A stretch of DNA of 64,000 nucleotides from assembly GCA_020638465.1 (NCBI GenBank), contig JACKIM010000001.1, positions 1,579,501 through 1,643,500 of the forward strand, in the 5' to 3' direction. A program made the translations under genes and the position numbers. Below the pieces are notes generated by a model, which saw nothing but the letters and a program-made list of their open reading frames with translations, did no database searches and was not told the DNA's origin. Positions 48,206 to 57,464 of this stretch are shown piece by piece (the first letter of the stretch is position 1; every line of letters begins with the position of its first letter). Source of the DNA: Geminicoccaceae bacterium. GTDB lineage: Bacteria; Pseudomonadota; Alphaproteobacteria; Geminicoccales; Geminicoccaceae.

Positions 48206-49468
48206 ATGCCTATGAAAAGCGACGCGGTGGTCATCGGCGGCGGGGTTGTCGGTCTTGGCGCGGCGCTCACGCTCATCGAATCCGGGCTGGAGAAGGTCAC
48301 CCTACTTGAAAACAAGGTGATCGCATCAGGCGGGTCCGGCCTTGGAACCGGATCGGTCCATACCCAGCGCTGGTACGCCACGGATTCGGACCTGATCCAG
48401 CGTACTCGAAGCATCGTCAAGCGGCTTGCCACGACCACGAACGGTGTATTCGACCTCTATCCGGTCGGGCGGCTTACGGTTGTCGGGGGTGCTGATGGCG
48501 AGATTGTCTCGGCCTATGGCAGGCATCTGCGCACCATCGGGATCGATGCGGTCGAGTTGTCGCGGAACGAGCTGAAGGCACGTTTCCCGGAGATGAATGT
48601 CACCGATATCGATCGAGCACTCTTTACCAGGGAGGATGGTGTGCTTTACCCGCCAGCCCTGAGTTGGGCGCTGGCGGGATTCTTTCGCAAAGCCGGCGGG
48701 ACGATCTGGGAAGGTTGTGCGGCGACCGGGCTGAAGATCGCGGGCAACAGGATCCGCGGCGTCTCGTTGTCGAACGATGACATTATCGAAACGGATCGTG
48801 TCATTGTCGCGGCTGGGGTCTGGTCGCGGAAATTGTTGCAGACGGCGGGGCTCGATCTCGCGTTAACGCACGCAGTGACGCATAATAGCGTAATGACGAT
48901 CGGACGCAGGGACTTGTGGTCGCAGGTTCCTTCGCTGCTCGACGGCGTTCTTGGCGTCATCGCCATTCCACGCAATCCCGGTACGATCATGGCCGCAAAC
49001 ACGGCCGGCGAATATCAGGCGCCGATATCCAGATCAGAGAACGTCATGCGTTCGAGTACGGTTGAATTGATCGAGCGCGACGAGGAATTCAAGGCGGAAA
49101 CGCTGCAACAGCAAGCTAGCGTGCTGGCACAGCTTCGGCATCGCTACTCAGGCTATGATATCCGCGGTATAGTCGGTCATTGGGCCGGGCTGTTGGATGG
49201 CACTCCGGACAACCATCCCTTGCTGGGCGCATTTCCAGGCATTGACGGCCTTTGGGTTGGCTGTGGCCTTACAGGCTACGGGGTCCAGCGTGGTCCCGGT
49301 GTGGGCGAAGCATTGGCGCATCTGGCACTCGGGAAAGAGCCGCTTGTGGATGTTTCGGCATATGCGGTCGGTCGTTTCGACGATCACGAGGACTTCGCGC
49401 TCGATCTGAGCAGCGACAACCCCTTCGAAGGTTTTAGGAATATGGGCGTGCATGTCCCGACCTCCTGA
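48206..49468 (+). CDS. FAD-dependent amino-acid/sarcosine-type oxidoreductase
   Basis: 420 residues. AGGAGGAAAA gives an excellent ribosome site before ATG 48206. FAD loop VVIGGGVVGLGAAL at about 8-21, TGSVHTQRWYATDS in the flavin region, and the C-terminal HWAGLLDGTPDNHPLLGAF, GLWVGCGLTGYG of DAO-family enzymes such as sarcosine oxidase beta. Oxidises an amine next to a carboxylate or sulfonate; the exact substrate is not shown. First gene of the cluster. Confidence 0.85.
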   Translation: MPMKSDAVVIGGGVVGLGAALTLIESGLEKVTLLENKVIASGGSGLGTGSVHTQRWYATDSDLIQRTRSIVKRLATTTNGVFDLYPVGRLTVVGGADGEIVSAYGRHLRTIGIDAVELSRNELKARFPEMNVTDIDRALFTREDGVLYPPALSWALAGFFRKAGGTIWEGCAATGLKIAGNRIRGVSLSNDDIIETDRVIVAAGVWSRKLLQTAGLDLALTHAVTHNSVMTIGRRDLWSQVPSLLDGVLGVIAIPRNPGTIMAANTAGEYQAPISRSENVMRSSTVELIERDEEFKAETLQQQASVLAQLRHRYSGYDIRGIVGHWAGLLDGTPDNHPLLGAFPGIDGLWVGCGLTGYGVQRGPGVGEALAHLALGKEPLVDVSAYAVGRFDDHEDFALDLSSDNPFEGFRNMGVHVPTS

Positions 49469-49507
49469 TTTTTCCGACTTTCACGGCAACCCATGAGGAG
49501 AATGGCT

Positions 49508-50533
49508 ATGAACTTGTTGAGGAAGATCCAGGCAACGGCATGCCTGGCTATGCTTGGAATGAGTTTGATGGCATCGGATCCTGCAGGAGCGGCCGATGTC
49601 AGGATTGCCTACCAGCCTTTAGTTGCGATTCCGCAGGGCGCAATGAAACGCGAGGGTTGGTACGAAGAGGCGACCGGCGCGAATGTCGAGTGGGGGAATT
49701 TCAGTTCCGGCGGTGATGTCAATACGGCTTTCGCGGCCGGTGCCATCGATATCGGTCTGGTCGGGCTGCCTGTCTTCGTGTCCGGCATAGCCCAGGGAAT
49801 CCCGTATCGCCTCATCATGCTTTACGATGTGCCAGGCTCAATGTCCGGTCTGGCCGTGCAAAAAGACTCGGGAATCGAGGCAATAGCAGACCTGGAAGGC
49901 AAGAGGATCGGCGTGCCGTTCGGATCCGGTGCCGATTACATGTTGCAAGCGGCGCTGAAGGAGAACGGCGTTTCCCCTGACGATGTCACGCTCGTCAACC
50001 TTCAACCGCAGCCCATCGTTGCCGCCTGGTCCACCGGACAGATCGATGCTGCCTATATCTGGTCGCCGATCCTGACGGAACTGATGGCTCAGGACGGAAA
50101 GCTGATTCTCAATGACAGCGATCTTGCAAAACTGGGTTATTTCGCGGGCGATGTGGGGCTCGTGACGGATTCGTTCGCAACCGGGCATCCCGATCTGGTC
50201 ACGGGCTGGGTGGAGCAGAATCTGCGTGCCGTGAACTGGGTCAACGACAATGGGGCTGGAGCCTATGACTCGATGATGGCGGAATACGAGCTGACGCCCG
50301 ATCAGTTCAGGGACACGGCACTTCCGCCGGCAACGTCATTTCCGGATTTGGAAACCCTGACCAGTGATCAGTGGTTTGGCAATGATGCGGAAACAATCAA
50401 GAAGGCAAGTCTGCGCATCGGCGAGTTCCTGGCGAATAACAAGCTGATCGCGAGGGCGCCAACTCCTGATGAAATCGCCAATGCAATTGATGCGAGCTTC
50501 CTGGAAACTGCAAAGGTACCTCCCTACAAATAG
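49508..50533 (+). CDS. ABC transporter substrate-binding protein, taurine/nitrate type
   Basis: 341 residues from ATG 49508 (AGGAG seven bases upstream). Signal peptide about 1-26 (KIQATACLAMLGMSLMA). ADVRIAYQPLVAIPQGAMK, GGDVNTAFAAGAIDIGLVG and GKRIGVPFGSGADYMLQAAL, AAWSTGQIDAAYIWSP are the pattern of TauA-like periplasmic proteins. Binds a small sulfonate or amine. Second gene of the cluster. Confidence 0.9.
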   Translation: MNLLRKIQATACLAMLGMSLMASDPAGAADVRIAYQPLVAIPQGAMKREGWYEEATGANVEWGNFSSGGDVNTAFAAGAIDIGLVGLPVFVSGIAQGIPYRLIMLYDVPGSMSGLAVQKDSGIEAIADLEGKRIGVPFGSGADYMLQAALKENGVSPDDVTLVNLQPQPIVAAWSTGQIDAAYIWSPILTELMAQDGKLILNDSDLAKLGYFAGDVGLVTDSFATGHPDLVTGWVEQNLRAVNWVNDNGAGAYDSMMAEYELTPDQFRDTALPPATSFPDLETLTSDQWFGNDAETIKKASLRIGEFLANNKLIARAPTPDEIANAIDASFLETAKVPPYK

Positions 50534-50628
50534 GAAGCCTGCGGACATAACTGAGGACCGGGCGGAGATACTCGCCTGGTCCCGTCACTATCGCGACAGT
50601 TGCACGACGACAACAGGAGAGGATGCCG

Positions 50629-51468
50629 ATGTCAGCAGCAGATACGACGACCGATGCGGTACAAGTATCCGATCGGTATCTGAAAAGATCTGGTGTGCTG
50701 AGAAGAGCCCGCAATTTCATAATCAGTGCCGCCAGTGTTTTCGTGTTCTTTGCTGTCTGGACAATCATTGCGAATTCCGGCGTCATTTCGCCCACATTCC
50801 TGCCGTCGCCCGCGGCAGTATGGGCTTCACTCGTCGATGCGCAAGTTGACGGCTACAGGGGGCACACTCTGGCCGCGCACGTGGCTTACAGCCTGTTCCG
50901 GGTATTTTCCGGTTTTACCGCGGCCATCGTTATCGGTGTACCTGTGGGCCTCATGATGGGGCGAAGCGACACGGCCAATGCAATCATAGATCCGTTCGTG
51001 CAGTTCTTCCGGCCGTTGCCGCCACTTGGATATTACATGCTTTTGGTGTTGTGGTTCGGTATCGGCGAGATGTCCAAGGTGGTGCTGCTTTTCCTGACCG
51101 GCTTTCCGGTGATGGTCGTTTCGGCCGCTGCTGCGGTGCGCAGTGTTCAGGAAAGTCATCTCAGGGTCGCGCGATCGCTGGGGCTCTCCGAACGGCAGGT
51201 TTTCTGGTCGGTGATTTTTCCATCGACGTTGCCGGCACTTTTCACCGCCGCACGGCTGACCATAGGCGTAACGTTTGGATCACTGGTCGCGGCGGAAATT
51301 GTCGCAGCTTCAAGGGGAGTAGGCTTCATCATTCTGAATTCAAGCCAGTATCTACGGACGGAATATGTATTCATGGGCATTTTCGTCATCGGTGCGATCG
51401 CGCTGCTGCTGGACAAGGCGGCCTCGGCGATCGAGCGCGTCGTTGTGCCGTGGGCTGGGAAAGGATGA
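50629..51468 (+). CDS. ABC transporter permease, taurine/nitrate type
   Basis: 279 residues. ATG 50629 has AGGAGAGG at good distance; an ATG six bases earlier is too close. Six membrane helices, with EAA-like loop SVQESHLRVARSLGLSERQVFWSV, FPSTLPALFTAARLTIGVTFG, the TauC/SsuC signature. ATGA overlap with the ATPase. Confidence 0.92.
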   Translation: MSAADTTTDAVQVSDRYLKRSGVLRRARNFIISAASVFVFFAVWTIIANSGVISPTFLPSPAAVWASLVDAQVDGYRGHTLAAHVAYSLFRVFSGFTAAIVIGVPVGLMMGRSDTANAIIDPFVQFFRPLPPLGYYMLLVLWFGIGEMSKVVLLFLTGFPVMVVSAAAAVRSVQESHLRVARSLGLSERQVFWSVIFPSTLPALFTAARLTIGVTFGSLVAAEIVAASRGVGFIILNSSQYLRTEYVFMGIFVIGAIALLLDKAASAIERVVVPWAGKG

Positions 51469-52289
51469 ATTCGACGATGAGCTTCTCCAATCCCGTTATC
51501 TTCGAGCCCGACTCGGGGAAAGAGCTGCTTAGCATTCGCGACCTTTCGGTGCGCTTCGACAAGGCCGAGGCGCTCAGGGCCGTAAACCTCGATGTCCGTC
51601 AGGGTGAGTTCATTGCGGTGGTCGGTCCCTCCGGCTGCGGGAAAAGCACGCTCCTGCACGTCATTGCAGGATTCCTCCAGCCAACCTCCGGGTCGGCCAA
51701 GCTGAACGGAGAGGAAATTCGCAAGCCCGGCGCGGACAGGACGGTTGTGCTCCAGCAGCCCGCATTGTTTCAGTGGTTGAACGTTTACGAAAATGTCGAA
51801 CTGGGACCGAAAGCGCGCGGTGTTCCAAAAGCGGAACGGCATGAAACGGTGCAGAAATATCTGGATCTTGTCGGCCTGTCGCACGTTCAGAAAAGTCATT
51901 CCTATGAGTTATCCGGTGGCATGCAGCAACGGGTCTCGCTCGCTCGCGCGCTTGCCAACGACACCAGCATCCTGCTCGTAGACGAACCTTTCGGTGCGCT
52001 GGATGCCCTGACGCGGGATCGCATGCAGCGCGAAATCGTCCGGATCTGGCACGAAACCGGAAAAACCGTACTGTTCATCACCCATGACGTCGAGGAAGCC
52101 GTTTTCTGCGCAACCTCGATTGTGGTGATGGCGGCTTCACCCGGCCGGGTGCTGGAGCAACATCCGGCGCCGTTTTCACGCATGTATGCCGAGCATGATC
52201 TTGGCGCGCGCGCTGTGAAGTCGCGTCCTGACTTCATCGAGCTCCGGGAGAAGATCCTGGCACAGATTGTCGGGGAGGATCTGGATTAG
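51465..52289 (+). CDS. ABC transporter ATP-binding protein, taurine/nitrate type
   Basis: 274 residues. Walker A GPSGCGKST, Q-loop VVLQQPALFQWL, signature LSGGMQQRVSLARAL, Walker B SILLVDEPFGALD, His switch ITHDVEEAV. TauB/SsuB group. Begins at ATGA overlap with the permease and powers the importer. Confidence 0.94.
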   Translation: MNSTMSFSNPVIFEPDSGKELLSIRDLSVRFDKAEALRAVNLDVRQGEFIAVVGPSGCGKSTLLHVIAGFLQPTSGSAKLNGEEIRKPGADRTVVLQQPALFQWLNVYENVELGPKARGVPKAERHETVQKYLDLVGLSHVQKSHSYELSGGMQQRVSLARALANDTSILLVDEPFGALDALTRDRMQREIVRIWHETGKTVLFITHDVEEAVFCATSIVVMAASPGRVLEQHPAPFSRMYAEHDLGARAVKSRPDFIELREKILAQIVGEDLD

Positions 52290-52386
52290 TCACGTCGCTC
52301 CTTGAATCGGAATCGGCCATGTGTGCGTCGCCGTGACGATCTGGAAAGGTTTGCCTCAATTCTCTTCGGGAACGAAAGGTCTCGCC

Positions 52387-54768
52387 ATGTCGAATGCCGG
52401 TACATCTGAAAGGCCCAAGACGGACGCCAGTGCTCGGGTTGTTGTCGTAGGCGGAGGGGTGATCGGCTGTTCCGCAGCTTATCATCTGGCGGAGCGTGGA
52501 TGGCAGGATATCATTGTCCTTGAGCGCAGGACGCTTGGCTGCGGCACGACATGGCACTCACACGGACTGATCGGGCTCATCCGCAGCAGTCCGAACATGA
52601 CCAGGCTGGCGCTGCACACGAACAAGGTCCTGAGGCAACTTGAGGCCGAGACCGGACTCTCGACCGGTTTCAAGCAAAACGGGTCATTGATTCTGGCGAC
52701 GTCCGAGGCGCATCTTCTACAATTGCGTCAGGTTGTCTCGATGATGAAGCCGACGGGGCTGGAACTGCACGAGATCAGTGTGACCGAGGCGAAGCGCCTC
52801 TGGCCGCTGGCCAGCATGGAGGACGTCATTTCCGTGTTCTCGATGCCGGCGGAAGGCCAGGTCAACCCACTCGACACGCTTCAGGCTTACGCAAGAGCGG
52901 CGCGGATGAGGGGTGTAAAGATCTACGAGCAGACTCCTGTCATTTCGATCGAGAGCGACAAGGGCCGTGTCACAGGCGTGCGAACCGGAGATGGACTTAT
53001 CAGGGCAGAGAAGGTTGTCATCGCGTCAGGGCTATGGTCCTGGGAATTGGGCCGCGCGTCGAATATCGACATTCCGCTGATGGCGGTCGAGCAATCCTAC
53101 ATGGTCACCGAGCCGATCGACGACATCGTGCCCGGGCTTCCGATATTGCGTGACTTCGAGTGTGGCCTGCTCGCTCGGGAAGATGCAAGGCAGCTTGCCA
53201 TCGGTGCCACGGCCTTCCCTGAAAAGCCGTGGGGGTATGATGGAATCCCCGGTGATTTCGAGTTCGACGAACTCGACGGTGAGCCGGATCGCTTCGAGCA
53301 GATGTTCGCCCATCTCCTCCACCGGATACCGGCGATGGCTGATATCGGTATCCGCAAGTTTCTGACCGGACCGGAATCCGTTGCTCCCGACTCCCGGTAT
53401 CTACTTGGCGAACCGCCGGGGCTTGGTGGCTGTATCGTCGCCACCGGGATGAGCGGTGTCGGAATTGGATCCTCGGGGGGAATTGGTCGCGAAATTGCCT
53501 GCTGGCTGGATGAGGGCAGTCCTGGTCTCGACATGTGGGATTGTGACATCCGTCGAACGATGGCGTTTGAAGTCAACAAGCGCTATCTGTTCGACAAGGT
53601 GACCGAGACAGGCGGCGCCCTCTTCGCCATCCTTTCTCCCGAGTATCAGCCGAAGGCTGCACGGAATGTGCGCCATTCACCTGTGCATGATCGCATGGCC
53701 GCGGTGGGCGCGGTTTTCGAAGTCATGGCGGGGTGGGAAGTTCCGTCCTGTTTCGTGGTCCGGGAGGCTCAGCGCGACATCTCGCGGCATGAGATGTTTT
53801 CCTCGATGCTCGACGAACAAAGGTCTCTTGAAGACGGTGCATCCTTTTCGGATCTCAGCAGCCATACGAATCTGATCGTCAAGGGCAGGGATGCCGGAGC
53901 CACGCTTGCGCGACTGGCGGCGGGGCCGCTTCCTGAGGAGGTCGGGCGGCATCGCCTGGTTCCGTTCCTGAACGGCCTCGGCAGGATTGAATTCGTCGCT
54001 GACATCATCCGGCTGGGCGATCAACACTTTCACGTGCTGGCGGACGCTTTGCAGCAGACACGGGCATTGAACCTCCTGGAAGCCGGGCTTGAGGGAACCC
54101 ATGCCTCGTTGTTCGACGCATCGTCGGGCTTTGCAATCTTCTCGCTGACGGGCGGAGCGGCCGGATCCCTGCTTCGCTCCGTCGGGGTACGGGAGCTGCC
54201 AGGACCCGGCGAAAGTGCGGTGTGCGATTTCGGATATTCGCGCTCGATCGTGATCGGGTTTCCGGAAAGCCCGTTTGCCACCTGGCAGGTATTGGTGCCA
54301 ACGGAATTTGCGCAGTGCGTCTATGATCAACTTGTGCAGGCGGAAGCTGTCGCACCGCTGACTTTCCTGGGACGCAATGCACGGCTAGGTCTCATGATCG
54401 AAGCTGGTGCACCACATCGGGAGATGAAGATCGATCCCATGCTCTCAATCAATGCGAATGGGCTTGCCGGCTGCGTGAACTGGGAAACATCCATTGAGTT
54501 TGCCGGAAAGCATGCCGCAGCGGCAATGGAGGAACAGTGCGGTCGATTGCCCGTCACGCTTGCCTTGAGAAGTTCAGGTCCTCGCCTGTTTGGCTATGAG
54601 CCGATCTGGTCAGGCGACCGGATGGTGGGGCATATCCTGCGAGCGGGCTATTCGGCAAGCCGGAATGCAGCAGTCGGATTTGGAGCTGTCTTGGCAAGTG
54701 CGAGGGAAGGGAACCTGTCAATAGAAGTGGCCATGGAGCAGTTTCCCGCCGATATTATATTTGGGTGA
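52387..54768 (+). CDS. FAD-dependent dehydrogenase fused to a GcvT folate domain
   Basis: 793 residues. N-terminal DAO part: FAD loop VVVVGGGVIGCSAAYHLAER, then TTWHSHGLIGLIRSS with the His region used for covalent flavin in dimethylglycine and sarcosine dehydrogenases. C-terminal half from about 470 is a GcvT/aminomethyltransferase fold (SDLSSHTNLIVKGRDAGATL, PLTFLGRNARLGLMIEAG) that binds tetrahydrofolate and takes the methyl carbon. It would demethylate an N-methyl compound delivered by the ABC importer. Confidence 0.88.
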   Translation: MSNAGTSERPKTDASARVVVVGGGVIGCSAAYHLAERGWQDIIVLERRTLGCGTTWHSHGLIGLIRSSPNMTRLALHTNKVLRQLEAETGLSTGFKQNGSLILATSEAHLLQLRQVVSMMKPTGLELHEISVTEAKRLWPLASMEDVISVFSMPAEGQVNPLDTLQAYARAARMRGVKIYEQTPVISIESDKGRVTGVRTGDGLIRAEKVVIASGLWSWELGRASNIDIPLMAVEQSYMVTEPIDDIVPGLPILRDFECGLLAREDARQLAIGATAFPEKPWGYDGIPGDFEFDELDGEPDRFEQMFAHLLHRIPAMADIGIRKFLTGPESVAPDSRYLLGEPPGLGGCIVATGMSGVGIGSSGGIGREIACWLDEGSPGLDMWDCDIRRTMAFEVNKRYLFDKVTETGGALFAILSPEYQPKAARNVRHSPVHDRMAAVGAVFEVMAGWEVPSCFVVREAQRDISRHEMFSSMLDEQRSLEDGASFSDLSSHTNLIVKGRDAGATLARLAAGPLPEEVGRHRLVPFLNGLGRIEFVADIIRLGDQHFHVLADALQQTRALNLLEAGLEGTHASLFDASSGFAIFSLTGGAAGSLLRSVGVRELPGPGESAVCDFGYSRSIVIGFPESPFATWQVLVPTEFAQCVYDQLVQAEAVAPLTFLGRNARLGLMIEAGAPHREMKIDPMLSINANGLAGCVNWETSIEFAGKHAAAAMEEQCGRLPVTLALRSSGPRLFGYEPIWSGDRMVGHILRAGYSASRNAAVGFGAVLASAREGNLSIEVAMEQFPADIIFG

Positions 54769-54977
54769 TGCAGTTTTCTTCGATGCCGTCGGGGATCGGG
54801 GGCAGGGGGGCGGCATCATGGCCCTGTGGCGCTTTGCGTATCCGTTCCGTGATTTGTGCCGCACGGTGACAGGCCTCTGTTGCGTGACAGTTCAAATTTG
54901 TGCGAAATGGAGTGGTGAGTTGGACGCGCGGCGGGGAATTTCCGCGTAACGGGAAAGAGCTCACGATCGAGCAGGAT

Positions 54978-55973
54978 ATGGCACGCCTCTATATTCATCC
55001 AAAATTCAAGGATCTCGCGGACAGGTATCGCTTCGTCGACCTCGGGTTGAGGTTGGTGGAAATGGCCACGATACGCACCCTATGGCTGGTGTCGCGGGCC
55101 ATCGGCATCGATCGTGCATCGGATCTGGGTGCCGTGTTTGGTGGTGTGGTCGGTCGCCGGCTTCGCAAGAACAAGCACGTGATGCGCAACCTGAAGATCG
55201 TCTTTCCGGATCGCGACCAGGGTTGGATCGAGGAGACGGCCCACAAGACCTGGCGCCAGATTGGCCGCGTGCTGGCAGAATATCCCCATATCGATGAACT
55301 TTGCCGCATGGGTGAAGGTGCCCGGGTGACGCTGGTGAGCGAGGGACCGCTTGAGGATATCCGCAATGCGCCGGTTGGCATGGTGTTTCTCGCCATGCAT
55401 CAGGCCAACTGGAATCTTCCGGCGCTTGCGGGAGCGCTTGGCAATTTTCCTCTGGATGTGATTTTTGCGGAGCAGAAACATTCCGCATTCGAGGCCATGA
55501 TCGCCTCGCATCGCAACCGGATGCCCTGCGGTTTCATCCATGTCCGGGATGTGCCGCGCAAGATGATTGCGGCGCTGCGGCAGGGGCGCGGCGTCGGTCT
55601 GTTCGTCGATCACCGGATCGACGGGGGCGATCCCGTACCCTTCTTCGGCCACGATGCGCAGACCACGACCATACCTGCGCGCATCGCCTGCAAGCTGGGT
55701 ACCGGGGTGGTGCCGACCCGGATCGAGCGGCTGGATGGTGCGCATTTCCGTCTCACGCTTGGTCGGCCTGTCTATCCGGACCCCGACATTGCCGGTGACC
55801 ATGAGGCAGCGCATTCCCTGATGTGCAAGGTGCATGAGCGGTTCGAGGAATGGGTCCGTGCCAGGCCAGAAGACTGGTGCTGCGTGAAGCGGCGTTGGTC
55901 GAGCTCGATCTCGAAACCGGCCCGCAGAGGGATTGCCGCCGGCATGGACAAGCCGCCGGAGATCGTCGTCTGA
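54978..55973 (+). CDS. LpxL/HtrB-like lysophospholipid acyltransferase
   Basis: 331 residues from ATG 54978. LVEMATIRTLWLVSRAIG, KNKHVMRNLKIVFPDRDQ, EQKHSAFEAMIASHRNRM and FVDHRIDGGDPVPFFGHDA match lipid A lauroyl acyltransferases. The catalytic H-x4-(D/E) appears as HQANWN, with Asn in the acidic position. It may act on lipid A at the inner membrane or have lost activity. Stands alone. Confidence 0.83.
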   Translation: MARLYIHPKFKDLADRYRFVDLGLRLVEMATIRTLWLVSRAIGIDRASDLGAVFGGVVGRRLRKNKHVMRNLKIVFPDRDQGWIEETAHKTWRQIGRVLAEYPHIDELCRMGEGARVTLVSEGPLEDIRNAPVGMVFLAMHQANWNLPALAGALGNFPLDVIFAEQKHSAFEAMIASHRNRMPCGFIHVRDVPRKMIAALRQGRGVGLFVDHRIDGGDPVPFFGHDAQTTTIPARIACKLGTGVVPTRIERLDGAHFRLTLGRPVYPDPDIAGDHEAAHSLMCKVHERFEEWVRARPEDWCCVKRRWSSSISKPARRGIAAGMDKPPEIVV

Positions 55974-56180
55974 TCCGATGGTTTCCATCGTCATTCCGGG
56001 ATCTGTTTCTTCGATTTTCTTGTGATAACCCTCTCCCTCGCGCAAGTGAGATGGCGCACAATGCCACCACGGGCGGTTCCTTGGCTTCTGTGTCAGCCTT
56101 GACGCGGCGGCACGGAACGATCTGCAATGAAGGCGCCGCTTCGGTAGACGGCAGGGTGACAGTCAGGAGGGGAGGCACGG

Positions 56181-57464
56181 TTGGTACAGCCACAGACAGC
56201 AGGGGCAGGCATCGCCGGCAGGATCGAAGCCGCCAATGGCGAGGCTCTTGCACGCATGCTCGCGGCCGATCCGGTACTTGTCGACGTCGTTCCCGCGGCA
56301 TCCGTCATGCCGCATCTGGCTGACCGTATGATTCTCCATGCCGGCCCGCCGATCGGTTGGGAGCGGATGTGCGGGCCGATGCGCGGTGCCGTCACGGGTA
56401 TTGCCGTATTCGAGGGATGGGCGAGGGATCTGGCCGAAGCCGAGGGGCTCGCCGGTGAGGGGGCCTTCGTTTTCGAGCCGAATCATCACCACGATGCGGT
56501 GGGGCCGATGACGGGCATGACCACCAAAAGCCAGTGGGTGATGGTGGTCGAGAACCGGAAGTTCGGCAACCGCGCCTACTGCACCGTGAATGAAGGGCTT
56601 GGAAAGGTCATGCGGTTCGGTGGCAATGACGATGAGGTGCTGGACCGCCTGCGCTGGCTGCGCGATGTGCTGGGACCGGCGCTGGGGCGTGCCCTGCGCG
56701 AATGCGGAGGCGTTCCCTTGAAGAACCTCGTCGCGCGCGGCCTGACCATGGGTGACGAGATGCACCAGCGCAATGTCGCCTGTTCCGGCCTTTTCCTGCG
56801 GGCGCTCGCTCCTGTTCTCGCGCGGACCTCGGGCGCTCGCGAAGAACTGGCACGGGCGCTCGCGTTCATCGCTTCCAACGACCAGTTCTTCCTCAATATC
56901 GCGATGGCGCTCGGCAAGGCGATCATGGACCCGGTGCGTGATATCGAGGGGTCGAGCGTGGTCACGGCCATGTGCCGCAACGGTACCGATTTCGGCATCC
57001 GCGTTTCGGGGTGCGGCGACGAATGGTTCACGGCTCCGGTCGAGCAGCCGCGCGGCCTCTACTTTCCCGGCTACACGGAGGCTGATGCCAATCCCGACAT
57101 GGGTGATTCGACCATCGTCGAAACGATCGGACTGGGTGGCTTCGCCATGGCCGCCTCGCCGGCCGTGGCAGGTTTCGTGGGTGCCGGTTCGGCGGCCGAT
57201 GCGGCAATCTTTACGCGAGAGATGGGTGAAATCACCCTGGCCTCGAACCCCGAATGGACGATTCCATCCCTGGACTATCAGGGAGTTCCCACGGGTATCG
57301 ACATCCGCCTCGTCGCGGACAGTGGCATCACGCCCACCATCAATACCGGCATCGCCCACAGGAAACCCGGCGTCGGGCAGGTCGGTGCGGGTGTCGTCAA
57401 CGCGCCCCTCGCCTGTTTCACACAGGCCGTGCGGGCTTTCGCCGATCGGATGGGAGTGCGCTGA
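56181..57464 (+). CDS. allG: DUF1116 protein, oxamate carbamoyltransferase subunit AllG (YlbE)
   Basis: 427 residues. TTG start at 56181 with GGAGG five bases upstream. Typical DUF1116 blocks: MILHAGPPIGWERMCGPMRG, EGAFVFEPNHHHDAVGPMTG, MCRNGTDFGIRVSG and GVPTGIDIRLVADSGITP. With FdrA and DUF2877 proteins it forms oxamate transcarbamylase, shown in E. coli allantoin use. First gene of a five-gene operon; TGATG overlap with fdrA. Confidence 0.87.
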   Translation: MVQPQTAGAGIAGRIEAANGEALARMLAADPVLVDVVPAASVMPHLADRMILHAGPPIGWERMCGPMRGAVTGIAVFEGWARDLAEAEGLAGEGAFVFEPNHHHDAVGPMTGMTTKSQWVMVVENRKFGNRAYCTVNEGLGKVMRFGGNDDEVLDRLRWLRDVLGPALGRALRECGGVPLKNLVARGLTMGDEMHQRNVACSGLFLRALAPVLARTSGAREELARALAFIASNDQFFLNIAMALGKAIMDPVRDIEGSSVVTAMCRNGTDFGIRVSGCGDEWFTAPVEQPRGLYFPGYTEADANPDMGDSTIVETIGLGGFAMAASPAVAGFVGAGSAADAAIFTREMGEITLASNPEWTIPSLDYQGVPTGIDIRLVADSGITPTINTGIAHRKPGVGQVGAGVVNAPLACFTQAVRAFADRMGVR

